Positions 1-7,818 of a stretch of 40,099 nt of DNA are shown here, one piece after another. Source of the stretch: an uncultured bacterium (GTDB lineage Bacteria; Latescibacterota; UBA2968; UBA8231); NCBI GenBank assembly GCA_937942165.1, contig CALDFW010000088.1, positions 1 through 40,099 on the forward strand. Direction: 5' to 3'. The position numbers and the translations under genes were made by a program. Position 1 is the first letter of the stretch. Each line of letters begins with the position of its first letter. The notes beneath the pieces are model-generated. The model ran no database searches. It was not told where the DNA came from and was given only the letters and a program-made list of their open reading frames with translations.

Positions 1-314
1 AGTGTCACGCCATGGCCCAGCTCGACTCGACCTCTGATCACTATCCCTTCTTGCGCTTGGGCGTCGATGCGGCCCACCTGTGGCGCTGGCGCTTTCACGG
101 TCGTCACGCCGATTCAAACTACCATCACGAGGGGGCTGATACGCGCGATAAAATTAACGTGCGCGAGCTCAAGGAATACGCGGGTCAACTAGCTCGGATT
201 CTGCTGCGCCTATCGCACGTGCCGCCGCAGGAATGGCCGGACAATCCGCAAACAGAGCAGACGGTTGCGGCTCGCGTAGAGGCCGAGCGCGGTCAGGTGA
301 TTCGCGTATACTAA
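1..314 (+). CDS. M28-family zinc peptidase, C-terminal end (partial)
   Basis: The reading frame is open to the left edge, so this is the last ~104 residues of a longer protein. A Met codon at 12 is internal. The segment S-D-H-Y-P-F, then a hydrophobic strand, then Y-H-H-E-G-A-D-T-R-D-K-I is the usual end of M28 aminopeptidase-type domains. There the His of the YH..DT..K motif is a zinc ligand, and a helix (here L-K-E-Y-A-G-Q-L-A) closes the domain. The rest of the metal site (H, D, E, D) lies outside the window, so activity cannot be judged. The gene ends 3 nt before the end of the convergent methyltransferase gene, with no hairpin between. An M28-like domain without peptidase activity is also possible. 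Confidence 0.75.
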   Translation, partial: CHAMAQLDSTSDHYPFLRLGVDAAHLWRWRFHGRHADSNYHHEGADTRDKINVRELKEYAGQLARILLRLSHVPPQEWPDNPQTEQTVAARVEAERGQVIRVY

Positions 315-317
315 GGA

Positions 318-1454
318 TCAGTCCGCGCTTTTTTGGGCAGAGAGCACGACAAACTTTCCCGTCTGCTCTAGTGTGCTACAGTGACCGAATATCTGTTTGA
401 TACGTCCGTGATGTTTGAGTCCACTGTTGCCGACTACCAGCAGCTGGCCACCGGGTTTGAGCGCCCGTTTAGCCTGGGCGAACATGCGCCATGGCACCGT
501 CTGATCTATGGCCTGTTGTCGGTGAAACGGCGGATTGGAGAGGACTAGGTCGAGGCTGTCGGGGGCACGTTCCGCTAGTCCATCGCCCGCGATAAAGGAA
601 GCGATGCGCCCTCTAAAGGCGCGCTGAAAATTGGCGCGGGCAGAGGAGACGGCCATAAACGACTCATCGACAAAAAGCAGTTCGGCTTGCGGACTGCGCT
701 CGGCGGCTACGAGGCCGATAACGCCGTTACCGCAGCCCAAATCGGCTATCTGGACCGTGCCAGACAGGCTGGGAATATGTCGCAGGAGCAGGCGAGTCCC
801 GTTGTCTAGCCGCTGACGTGAAAAAACGTTGGCCGCATTCTCTAGCGTGAATTCAGTGCCCTGGAGTGTATACGCGGTGGGATAGGGCGACGGACCTACC
901 TCGAGGCTTGTATCCAATGTGCTAAAGATGAGGCGTGCTTTCTTTTGCGCCAGCGAAGTGTGCGTTGGGCCGATTAGGCGCTTGCACAGATCGAGCGTTG
1001 ACGTGTGCACGTCGCGGACCATGCCGGCGCCCACGATATGCGTCTGCGCGTGCAAGAGAGACCGCAGTCGATACAGCTCGTCTTCTAATAGAGCAAGGCT
1101 CTTGGGCACTTTAAACAGGAGCAGATCAATCGAGTCGTCTGGCCTGTCCAACGAACTCAGCAAGCGCACTGCCGCGCTCGCTCGGCCGTTGCGCACTAAG
1201 TTGACCTCCGTGCCTTTGTGCGATAGAAATGAGTCGGATAGAGTCCAGGGGGCCGCGTTGGCTAATGCCGTAGATAGGGCTCCCCAAGCATCGTTGAGAA
1301 TGAGTGTGCGGCAGCCTGTAGCGGGTAAGCCCTCCGTGCCCAGATGGTGCAGCAGGTACTCGTCGGCTGCATCCCACGCACGCAGAGAGTCGCGCTTGTT
1401 TTCGGGATAGCGCGCGAGCGTGAACGTTCCCTGCGCTACGCTTAGCGTTTGCAC
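318..1454 (-). CDS. rlmG: 23S rRNA (guanine-N2) methyltransferase RlmG
   Basis: This 378-residue protein has the length and two-domain layout of E. coli RlmG, which methylates 23S rRNA G1835 at N2 using SAM. The N-terminal degenerate methyltransferase-like half carries A-W-D-A-A-D-E-Y-L-L (26-35), L-N-D-A-W-G-A-L-S (53-61) and K-V-P-K-S-L-A-L-L-E (115-124). The catalytic half has the SAM loop D-L-G-C-G-N-G (238-244), F-V-D-E-S at 261 and the base-binding N-P-P-F (307-310). These blocks match RlmG better than RsmC, the closest alternative. The start is GTG at 1454-1452. Its G is also the last base of the upstream enolase-superfamily stop (TAGTG), so the two genes are translationally coupled. 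No functional link between them is obvious. Confidence 0.85.
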   Translation of the reverse strand: MQTLSVAQGTFTLARYPENKRDSLRAWDAADEYLLHHLGTEGLPATGCRTLILNDAWGALSTALANAAPWTLSDSFLSHKGTEVNLVRNGRASAAVRLLSSLDRPDDSIDLLLFKVPKSLALLEDELYRLRSLLHAQTHIVGAGMVRDVHTSTLDLCKRLIGPTHTSLAQKKARLIFSTLDTSLEVGPSPYPTAYTLQGTEFTLENAANVFSRQRLDNGTRLLLRHIPSLSGTVQIADLGCGNGVIGLVAAERSPQAELLFVDESFMAVSSARANFQRAFRGRIASFIAGDGLAERAPDSLDLVLSNPPFHRQQAIDQTVPWRMFAQAKRALKPGGQLLVVGNSGLKHHGRIKQIFGHCSTLEQTGKFVVLSAQKSAD

Positions 1455-2698
1455 TAGCTTCTATAGCGGGCACACACGGCCTGTTCGCGCTCCTGGGCGC
1501 GCGCCCACGCATGGGGAAAGCGCGGATTGGCCAGCGTGTTTGGACCGGGCATATAGGGAAACTTTTCGGCAAAGTCGTCGATGAGTTCCATGCCGAACCC
1601 GGGCTCGTTTCCTAGTGTTATGCGCGACTGATGCGGCCGGTAGGGTTCCTTAAACAGGCCGTAGCGAAAGTCGGATGGATACATGAAAAATTCGCACATA
1701 TGGCCACCGGTGGCCGCCACCAGATGCGCATTGCACATCGTGCCCAAGCTCGTACTCCAGTTGTGCGGCACCATCTTGACGCCCGCTGCGCGCGCCCGCT
1801 GTGCTACGCGCCAGTTTTGCGTTAGGCCCATGTGTAAACAATCGGACTGCACGGCGTCGTAAACGCCTTCGCGTATCCAGGGTTCGGCCTCTTCGTACGT
1901 GCGAAAGCGCTCGCCGCCCCACAGCATAACGCGCGGCATACGTTCCTTTAGGGTTCGATAGTCGGCAAATTGGGTGGGGCCTTCGTCTCCCATGGGCTGT
2001 TCAAAAAAGTAAAATGCCAATTCGTCGATAATGGGTGCGATGGTCAAGCACTCTTCAAAGGTCCATGAATCGTAGCCCTTTTTCTCTAAGCCGAGTCGGA
2101 ACGATGGACCGACGGCTTCGCGCAGCTGTCGGCATATTTCGCCGAGTTTGTGCGGGTCGATGCCGGCCTCCTGCCAGTCGGTTCCCGGTCGCCATTTGAA
2201 GGTGTCGAATCCGAGTTCCTTATAGTGCAAAGCCTCTTCTATCAGGGCTTGAGCCCCCCACGAAGATCCGTCGCCGCGATCGTAATAGGTCCACATGACG
2301 CCTCCGCTGGCGTATACGTGCACGCTTGGATCGGGCTCTATGTCCAGCGCCAATAGGCGGTATACAGGCTGCCCGAGCGCGCGACCGACCAAATCCCAAC
2401 AGGCGACGTCAATGCCGGGCAGGATTTCTGTACCCAAGAGGTCGTAGGGATTCTTACCCACCAAGTGGTCGTAGCTGTGCTGTGCATCGCCTGCGGCACC
2501 TGGCCCAATGCCCTTTAGGCCCTCTTCGGTCCAAATTTCTACAATCGACTCGTCGCGTTTGCTCAAGATGACGGGGCCACACTCGTGGATGGGCGAACCG
2601 TCGGCGGGTCGGTAGGTAATTGGCGTGACGCGGATATCGCGGATGGTTAACTGGGGGCGTTCGACGCGATCGAGTAGGTTGCGGATATCATCGGACAT
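1454..2698 (-). CDS. Enolase-superfamily (mandelate racemase/muconate lactonizing) enzyme
   Basis: A 414-residue protein of the mandelate racemase subgroup, which abstracts the proton alpha to a carboxylate, usually to racemize or dehydrate sugar acids. The capping domain is ~17-130 and the barrel follows. On the strands are K168 (F-K-W-R, with Arg where a second Lys of KxK would sit), candidate Mg ligands E205 (L-G-L-E), E233 (F-E-Q-P) and E263 (G-G-E), and the D286/H312 pair (Q-S-D and V-P-H-N-W). I chose the ATG at 2698 because it begins a normal N-terminus. An upstream in-frame ATG at 2776 would add 26 low-complexity residues. The ribosome site is weak. The substrate is unknown, most likely an acid sugar. 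The gene is first in a two-gene unit with rlmG and diverges from the lactonase gene. Confidence 0.85.
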   Translation of the reverse strand: MSDDIRNLLDRVERPQLTIRDIRVTPITYRPADGSPIHECGPVILSKRDESIVEIWTEEGLKGIGPGAAGDAQHSYDHLVGKNPYDLLGTEILPGIDVACWDLVGRALGQPVYRLLALDIEPDPSVHVYASGGVMWTYYDRGDGSSWGAQALIEEALHYKELGFDTFKWRPGTDWQEAGIDPHKLGEICRQLREAVGPSFRLGLEKKGYDSWTFEECLTIAPIIDELAFYFFEQPMGDEGPTQFADYRTLKERMPRVMLWGGERFRTYEEAEPWIREGVYDAVQSDCLHMGLTQNWRVAQRARAAGVKMVPHNWSTSLGTMCNAHLVAATGGHMCEFFMYPSDFRYGLFKEPYRPHQSRITLGNEPGFGMELIDDFAEKFPYMPGPNTLANPRFPHAWARAQEREQAVCARYRS

Positions 2699-2875
2699 GG
2701 TCGATTTACTTTCGCTAGGAGCCTGGGCAGACGTGGACAGTAAAATTGCGCAGCGGTTGTGCCGCGTTGCTGGCAAGAGATCCTCTGCGCGCTGCGCATG
2801 TGTCTTTCGACCTCAGGCAAAAAAGCACATATTCATCGGGCTGACAATCCCACGTACGAATCAGAGGAGCTATGT

Positions 2876-3889
2876 ATGGCTTATCACGTTTATATTTCAA
2901 ATGCCGCGAGCGCTTTTTTCTCCTATTTCATAATGGACGAAAGCAGCGGTCGTCTTCAGCCGCAGGTCGACATTCAACTGCCGGCCGAACCCGGTGCCGT
3001 AGCGGTCAGTCCCGATCAGTCGCATATGTTTGTCGCTCTGCGATCGGCCAAATATTTGGCGAGCTATCGCATTGATGCAGCGTCCGGTCAGCTTGCGCAG
3101 GTTTCTACCAGCGGACAGGAAGAGGGGCCACCCTATCTATACGTCGACAAGACGGGTCGCTTCCTGCTCTCTTCGTACTACGGCGGTGGAACCGTTAGCG
3201 TGCACGGTATCAACGATGACTACAGCCTTTCGTCCGAGCCGCTGCAGACGCTTGAAACGGACGGCCACGCGCACAGCATTCAAACGGATCGGGCCAACAA
3301 GTTTGCCTTCGTGCCACATACCAACCCCGCCAATGCGATCTATCAGTTTCGCTTTGAAGAGCGAACCGGGGTGCTGTCTCCCAATGACCCGCCGAAGGTC
3401 GAGCCGGAAACGCCCGAGGGCCCCCGTCACTTTGCGTTCCATCCGCATAAGGACCTGCTTTACTCGATTAACGAAAATGGAAGCACGGTGTCCGCTCATC
3501 GCTTTGACGCGCAAAACGGAACGCTGGAATCGTTTCAAGTGATTTCGACGCTTCCCGGCGGCCGCCCCGTCGAGGGCAATACCACGGCCGAGCTCGACAT
3601 CACGCCCGACGGTAAGTTTCTCTACGGATCGAACCGTGGCCACGATTCACTGGCGCTCTTTTCCATTGCAGAAGACGGAACGCTAGAGGCCCAAGGTCAC
3701 TTTCCCACAGAGAAAACGCCGCGCTTTTTTGCCATTGATCCGAGCGGCCGGTTTCTCTACTCGGTTGGGCAGGACTCGGGTGGCCTACAGTCGTATGCAA
3801 TCGACTCGTCGACCGGTGCGCTCGAGCCGTTAGAGCAGCACGAAGTGGGCGATAGCCCGCTGTGGATTACCTTTGTGAAAAAGCAGTAG
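2876..3889 (+). CDS. Lactonase family protein (6-phosphogluconolactonase-like seven-bladed propeller)
   Basis: The 337 residues are built of repeated beta-propeller blades, each of the type P-D-G-K-F-L-Y followed by S-x-x-x-x-G-x-L (for example T-P-D-G-K-F-L-Y-G-S-N-R-G and D-P-S-G-R-F-L-Y-S-V). Length and blade motifs fit the YbhE/lactonase family, which hydrolyses 6-phosphogluconolactone or related sugar lactones in the cytoplasm. There is no signal peptide. The ATG at 2876 has AGGAG at 2865-2869, six bases upstream. A longer frame from 2759 lacks this. The other ATG at 2872 is out of frame. It diverges from an enolase-superfamily gene, consistent with sugar-acid metabolism, and ends in a strong terminator. 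The exact lactone is not determinable, so no symbol is given. Confidence 0.85.
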   Translation: MAYHVYISNAASAFFSYFIMDESSGRLQPQVDIQLPAEPGAVAVSPDQSHMFVALRSAKYLASYRIDAASGQLAQVSTSGQEEGPPYLYVDKTGRFLLSSYYGGGTVSVHGINDDYSLSSEPLQTLETDGHAHSIQTDRANKFAFVPHTNPANAIYQFRFEERTGVLSPNDPPKVEPETPEGPRHFAFHPHKDLLYSINENGSTVSAHRFDAQNGTLESFQVISTLPGGRPVEGNTTAELDITPDGKFLYGSNRGHDSLALFSIAEDGTLEAQGHFPTEKTPRFFAIDPSGRFLYSVGQDSGGLQSYAIDSSTGALEPLEQHEVGDSPLWITFVKKQ

Positions 3890-3911
3890 AAAACCAGCGG
3901 TGGGGAAGGTG

Positions 3912-3948
3912 CGCCCTGTCGGCCCTTGGGCTGACAGGGCGTTTTTTT
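3912..3948 (+). terminator. Rho-independent terminator after the lactonase gene
   Basis: A 9-bp perfect stem, CGCCCTGTC (3912-3920) with GACAGGGCG (3933-3941), encloses a 12-nt spacer that can pair further and is followed by seven T. It lies 22 bases after the lactonase stop. The inner arms GCCCTGTC/GACAGGGC recur in the pdxS-pdxT hairpin. Confidence 0.85.
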
Positions 3949-3958
3949 CTATTAGAGC

Positions 3959-5065
3959 CTATGGACGGTCGTTGTCCAATCCAACGGCCTGTCCAATCGC
4001 CTCCAATCCATCGCGCTCGAGCAGACGGACGAGACCTCGGTTGATTTGCTGAACTAGCCCGGGTCCGCGGTAGACTAGCGCCGTGTAAATCTGCACGAGG
4101 GAAGCGCCGAGGCGGATCTTCTCGTAGGCGTCTTCAGCCGTGCGCACGCCCCCAGATCCTATGATGACGTGGCGCTGGCGGTCTATGTGGCGATACCAGA
4201 AGCGCAGCGCTTCGTTCATGCGATCTTGCGTGGGAGGACCGCAGAGCGTGCCCGGCATGGGGTCTACGACGTGGGCGGGCGAGCGCAGCGGATAGTTCGC
4301 GCCCGGCGGCAGATTAAAGATGAATCCCCTTACAAAGCTGCAGCCCTCTATGGCGCTGAGCGTATTTTCCATGCGGTGGCCGTCTGCGTGAGCCGTGAAC
4401 TTGAGAAAGACCGGTGGTAGATCTCGAATGCGTCCATACTCGACCATGAGAGTGCGCAGCACGTCCGGGGAGTCGAAGGGGCTGCTCCCTCCGGTCGTGT
4501 TGGGGCAGTTTAGGTTGAGCGTGACGTAGTCGACCTTGCTGCAAAAGGGACGTACAGCCTCGACAAATTCTTCTATAACGGCGTCATCCTCTAGCGCCTG
4601 TCCCGTATTGGTTTCGACTAGGTTAACGCCTAATGGACCGTCCGTGCTCCATTTATGCATGCGCTGCGATACGGCCTGTGCTCCTCCGTTGGGAACCCCG
4701 TAATTGACGATGATGGCCTCGTCCGCTGGAAGGCGGAAGAGACGCGGCTTGGCATTGCCAACGGAGGGATACGCCGACACGGATCCGACTTCGACGGAGC
4801 CGAAACCCAGCGCATCTAGGGCGCGAACGGCACGACCGTTTTTGTCAAAACCGGCCGCTAGGCCCAAGGGGTTCGCAAAGTGCAGTCCAGCCACCGTGCA
4901 GTGCAGGCTGGGGTGGTTGTATTTAAAGAGCGTGCGCAAGAGGATGCGCCCCACGTGCGTTGCGCCCAGCGCGGCGCCGGCATCCAGCGTCCGGTTGTGT
5001 ATCCACTCGGCGTCGCACGAAAAGAGCAGCGGTCGAACAAGGGTTCGGTATAAGTCCATTTCCAT
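3959..5065 (-). CDS. pyrD: Dihydroorotate dehydrogenase, class-2-like with an atypical active-site Cys
   Basis: A 368-residue flavoenzyme of pyrimidine synthesis, oxidizing dihydroorotate to orotate. The N-terminal helical extension (residues 1-50, L-Y-R-T-L-V-R-P-L-L-F) is the quinone/membrane element of class 2 enzymes. The FMN barrel has N-P-L-G-L-A-A-G-F-D-K-N-G (65-77), V-E-V-G-S-V (91-96), P-R-L-F-R-L (107-112) and I-I-G-S-G-G-V (301-307). The catalytic loop reads N-L-N-C-P-N-T (184-190). Cys187 sits where class 2 enzymes have Ser and class 1 enzymes have Cys. The later class 2 T-N-T motif is also absent (G-F-I-F-N-L-P-P-G at 247-255). Start is ATG 5065, or ATG 5059 two codons later. 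Its stop lies just beyond the lactonase terminator, convergent with that gene. Confidence 0.82.
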   Translation of the reverse strand: MEMDLYRTLVRPLLFSCDAEWIHNRTLDAGAALGATHVGRILLRTLFKYNHPSLHCTVAGLHFANPLGLAAGFDKNGRAVRALDALGFGSVEVGSVSAYPSVGNAKPRLFRLPADEAIIVNYGVPNGGAQAVSQRMHKWSTDGPLGVNLVETNTGQALEDDAVIEEFVEAVRPFCSKVDYVTLNLNCPNTTGGSSPFDSPDVLRTLMVEYGRIRDLPPVFLKFTAHADGHRMENTLSAIEGCSFVRGFIFNLPPGANYPLRSPAHVVDPMPGTLCGPPTQDRMNEALRFWYRHIDRQRHVIIGSGGVRTAEDAYEKIRLGASLVQIYTALVYRGPGLVQQINRGLVRLLERDGLEAIGQAVGLDNDRP

Positions 5066-5146
5066 AACCTATGCCGTTCGTTCGGGTTGCGCTACATTGC
5101 CGGGTCGAGATGCGCTATTTAGTATAACACGAGAAAGAGAGCGAGT

Positions 5147-6043
5147 ATGCTAGGACTCATTGGATTGGGCTTGGTGGGCACGGCGCTGTGCGAACGGTTT
5201 GTGCGGGCAGGATGGACCGTGTGTGGGTTTGACGTGGAGGGGGAAGCTAACGATCGCGCTCGACGGCTGGGTGCACACATAGCCGATTCGCCGGCAGACG
5301 TGGCGTCGCGTGCGCGTTTGACCGTGCTATCTCTTCCCAATTCGGACGTAGTGCAACGCGTGGTCGAAGGGGCTGACGGCATGATAGAAGGGCTGCGCAG
5401 CGGAGATTTACTGGTCGATACGACGACGGCTGATCCGCTGTCTACCACAGCCTTGGCAGAGCGCCTGCGGCAGCGCGGCGCGCGCTTTGTAGACGCGACA
5501 ATCCTCGGCTCGAGTCAGCAGGTGCTCGAAGGGGAAGTCTTGGTAATGGCCGGCGGAGAGGTGGATGACGTGCGCGATAGCGCCGACGTGCTCAACGCCT
5601 TCGCCCGTCAGACCTTTCACATGGGAACAAACGGCAAGGGAGCTGAGGCTAAGCTCGTCGTCAACTTGGTCCTCGGTCTCAATCGGTTGGTCCTTGCAGA
5701 GGGGTTGGTGCTGGGTGAACAAGCCGGCATTGATGCCAATGCGCTGCTCTCGGTGCTGCGCGCAGGGGCGGCCTATTCGCGTGCGATGGATCATAAGGGA
5801 CAGAAGATGATCGAGCGCGAGTTTGCGCCGCAGGCTCGTTTAGCCCAGCATGCAAAAGACGTCGAGTTGATGCGGGCTCTGGCCGCCCGCTGCGGCGCCG
5901 AGCTGCCGCTGAGTGCGGTGCATGCGCAGATCTTGCAGCGAGCTATCGCAGAAGATATGGGCGACTGGGACAATGCTGCCGTGGTTCAGGTGCTGCGCCT
6001 CATGGCGCAAGAGAGCGGTGAGCCTTCGGATGCGGCGCGGTAG
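5147..6043 (+). CDS. NAD(P)-dependent beta-hydroxyacid dehydrogenase (3-hydroxyisobutyrate dehydrogenase family)
   Basis: A 298-residue two-domain dehydrogenase. The Rossmann fold opens with G-L-I-G-L-G-L-V-G (residues 3-11), and L-P-N-S-D and D-T-T-T-A-D-P follow. The substrate loop is D-A-T-I-L-G-S (usually D-A-P-V-S-G), and the catalytic Lys is in G-K-G-A-E-A-K-L-V-V-N, followed by the all-alpha domain with H-A-K-D-V-E-L-M. Relatives oxidize 3-hydroxyisobutyrate, tartronate semialdehyde or L-serine-type substrates. The altered substrate loop makes the substrate uncertain. The ATG at 5147 follows a purine-rich tract (GAGAAAGAGAGCGAG). The FKBP gene starts 24 bases after its stop, so the two are probably co-transcribed. 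Confidence 0.85.
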   Translation: MLGLIGLGLVGTALCERFVRAGWTVCGFDVEGEANDRARRLGAHIADSPADVASRARLTVLSLPNSDVVQRVVEGADGMIEGLRSGDLLVDTTTADPLSTTALAERLRQRGARFVDATILGSSQQVLEGEVLVMAGGEVDDVRDSADVLNAFARQTFHMGTNGKGAEAKLVVNLVLGLNRLVLAEGLVLGEQAGIDANALLSVLRAGAAYSRAMDHKGQKMIEREFAPQARLAQHAKDVELMRALAARCGAELPLSAVHAQILQRAIAEDMGDWDNAAVVQVLRLMAQESGEPSDAAR

Positions 6044-6067
6044 GCACTCAACTTTGGGAGACGGATT

Positions 6068-6550
6068 ATGCATCCAGTATTAGCCTCTACGCTTATTCCA
6101 CTCGCAGCCGCACTGTGGGGCTGTGGAGATCCCTGCGCAGAGCAGGTCGATGCTGCATTCCTCGAAGCGGCCGCTGCCGTGCCTGGGGCCGTGCGCACGC
6201 CGTCTGGCTTGGTCTTTGAGGAGCTCAAGGCCGGTTTGGGCCCGAGTCCAGGACCCGCGGACAAGGTTTTTGTGCGCTACACTGGCATGCTTACCGACAG
6301 CACTGTATTTGACTATACGGCTACCTATCGCAGTCCGCGTAAAGTCTCTTTAGAAAAGGCGATCCCAGGGTGGGTAGAGGGGTTGCAGATGATGAAAAAT
6401 GGAGGGAAGGCAAAGCTGACGATTCCCCCGGCGCTGGCCTACGGTAAAAAGGGCAAAAAGTTCAATATTCCCGGCTGTGCGGTGCTGGTCTTTGAGATCG
6501 AACTGCTCGGCATAGAGTCGAACGTGGTCGAGCCGGAGCAGGACCGCTAG
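6068..6550 (+). CDS. FKBP-type peptidyl-prolyl cis-trans isomerase, putative lipoprotein
   Basis: A 160-residue protein with an export-like N-terminus and L-W-G-C (Cys19) resembling a lipobox. The n-region has no Lys or Arg and W is unusual before GC, so lipidation is uncertain. The FKBP domain spans ~60-150, with V-R-Y-T-G-M-L, the F-D motif (V-F-D-Y-T), V-S-L-E-K-A-I-P-G-W-V-E-G-L, K-L-T-I-P-P-A-L-A-Y-G and the closing V-F-E-I-E-L-L-G-I. It would speed prolyl isomerization of envelope proteins. GGGAG at 6056-6060, seven bases before ATG, supports the start. The C-terminus meets the convergent leucine-rich-like gene: the shared CTAG at 6547-6550 supplies both stops. Confidence 0.88.
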   Translation: MHPVLASTLIPLAAALWGCGDPCAEQVDAAFLEAAAAVPGAVRTPSGLVFEELKAGLGPSPGPADKVFVRYTGMLTDSTVFDYTATYRSPRKVSLEKAIPGWVEGLQMMKNGGKAKLTIPPALAYGKKGKKFNIPGCAVLVFEIELLGIESNVVEPEQDR

Positions 6551-7647
6551 TTCCCGTTATTTAAAATGGATACGTCGCTCTGCGCTACGCGTGCGGCGAG
6601 TTCTTCGACCTCAGCGGTCGGTAGACTCGGGTTGTCTACGACAAAGAAATTGCCTCCAACGCGCGCCAATGCGGCCAGTCCAGCTACGCTCTGAAGTCGA
6701 TCGTTGCCGTAGATGTTCATATCGCTTCCCACCTCTATCAGCGCATCTAATCCCTGTAGCTTGGTGAGCTTCTCATTGTCGTACACGTTGAGGTTGCCGC
6801 CTACGGTTTGCAGCGAGGAGAGGCCACTTACGCTGGTGAGTCGCTCGTTGCTGTAAATGCTTAAATGGCCGTTCACCCCGCTGAGGCGACTCATATCCTC
6901 TATGCGATCGAGGGTAGCGTTGCCGCCTATCCGCAGGTCGCCCCCCACCGACTCGAGTCCCGAGATATCCTCGATAATCTCCAGAGCAAAGTTGCTCTCG
7001 ATGACGAAGTCACCGCCGACTGTGGCTAGCTTGGAAAGATCCTCGATGAGTTCGACGGCGGGGTTAAACTCAATGCGCAGATGCCCCCCTACGCTCTCGA
7101 GGTTAAACAGATCTTCCACGTGAGCCAGTCGCGTATTGTTGTGAATGCGCACATCGCCCCCAACGCTGACCAGTTTCGACAGAGCGCCGATGTCCTGTAG
7201 CTTTTCGTTGTGGTGGATGTCCACGCTGCCGCTGACGGTTTGGATAAAGAGGCCTTCAATCGAAGTGAGCTCCTCGTTGTCGTATATGTAGACGTTTCCG
7301 CCAATCGTCGTTAGGTCTTCCAATCCATCAAAGCTCTTTAATTCCTCATTATTATAAATGCGCACGTCGCCGTTGACCGTGCTGAGGTCGGGCAGGCCGT
7401 CCAGCGTTTTTACCAATACTTCTGTTATTACTAGGTCACCTGCAATGGCATAGCTACATCCGCCGGCTCGCTCTAGGGCATCGATGTCAAGGACGGAGCG
7501 TATAATTACGTCGCCTGTGAGAATGCGCGTTTCGCAGCCGCCGCTATTCCCGTCAATGGAAGCGCCCTTTTGTCCGCCACAGCCCAAGGCTATTGCGGAT
7601 AAGAGCAGCCAACAAACGGGCCAACTCGCTCTGTGGAAAATACTCAT
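6547..7647 (-). CDS. Leucine-rich/receptor-L-domain-like repeat lipoprotein
   Basis: A 366-residue exported protein. The signal segment ends in A-L-G-C (Cys23), a good lipobox, so it is probably an anchored lipoprotein. Residues ~88-350 are eleven tandem units of 23-24 residues with the consensus L-x-T-V-G-G-D-V-x-I-Y-x-N-x-x-L-T-S-I-E-G-L. This is a beta-solenoid of the type annotated as receptor L-domain or bacterial leucine-rich repeat. A short less regular region with two Cys (38 and 64) comes first and may form a cap disulfide. No enzymatic motif is visible. A surface binding or adhesion role is an inference from the fold. The gene is convergent with the FKBP gene and shares its stop tetranucleotide. 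Confidence 0.8.
   Translation of the reverse strand: MSIFHRASWPVCWLLLSAIALGCGGQKGASIDGNSGGCETRILTGDVIIRSVLDIDALERAGGCSYAIAGDLVITEVLVKTLDGLPDLSTVNGDVRIYNNEELKSFDGLEDLTTIGGNVYIYDNEELTSIEGLFIQTVSGSVDIHHNEKLQDIGALSKLVSVGGDVRIHNNTRLAHVEDLFNLESVGGHLRIEFNPAVELIEDLSKLATVGGDFVIESNFALEIIEDISGLESVGGDLRIGGNATLDRIEDMSRLSGVNGHLSIYSNERLTSVSGLSSLQTVGGNLNVYDNEKLTKLQGLDALIEVGSDMNIYGNDRLQSVAGLAALARVGGNFFVVDNPSLPTAEVEELAARVAQSDVSILNNGN
6598..7386 (-). repeat. Eleven tandem 69-72 bp coding repeats (23-24 residue units)
   Basis: The DNA encodes eleven successive units, ten of 24 residues and one of 23, each carrying V-G/N-G-x-L/V-x-I-Y-x-N. The units differ enough at the nucleotide level to suggest old duplication followed by divergence. 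Confidence 0.75.
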
Positions 7648-7690
7648 CTCGCTATTCTATCCGTCGTGATGACCATAGCGCAGCCGCAGG

Positions 7691-7720
7691 TTGCGTCTGC
7701 TGCGTAGTATTGTGTAGAAT
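7691..7720 (+). promoter_or_regulatory. Candidate sigma70-type promoter upstream of the first PhyH gene
   Basis: TTGCGT (7691-7696) and TAGAAT (7715-7720) are separated by 18 bases, about 100 bases before the PhyH start. The match is moderate, and this is a prediction only. Confidence 0.3.
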
Positions 7721-7818
7721 GAATCTGAAAGGGCAGGCGTTGCATAGGGATAAATGTAGGGACTGGTCTGAGATTAGGCACATTCGTCTCGGTCCAGCCC
7801 ATAGCCTTGTAGGGAGTT

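Noticed and set aside
919-1410. 163-codon plus-strand frame opposite rlmG
   Set aside because: It is antisense to a conserved gene and rich in Arg and Ser, as expected for a shadow.
2759-2875. Upstream extension of the lactonase frame
   Set aside because: The Shine-Dalgarno and family N-terminus both point to 2876, and the added residues are not protein-like.
3030-3542. 170-codon frame inside the lactonase gene
   Set aside because: It is an Arg-rich shadow of a well-supported gene in another frame.
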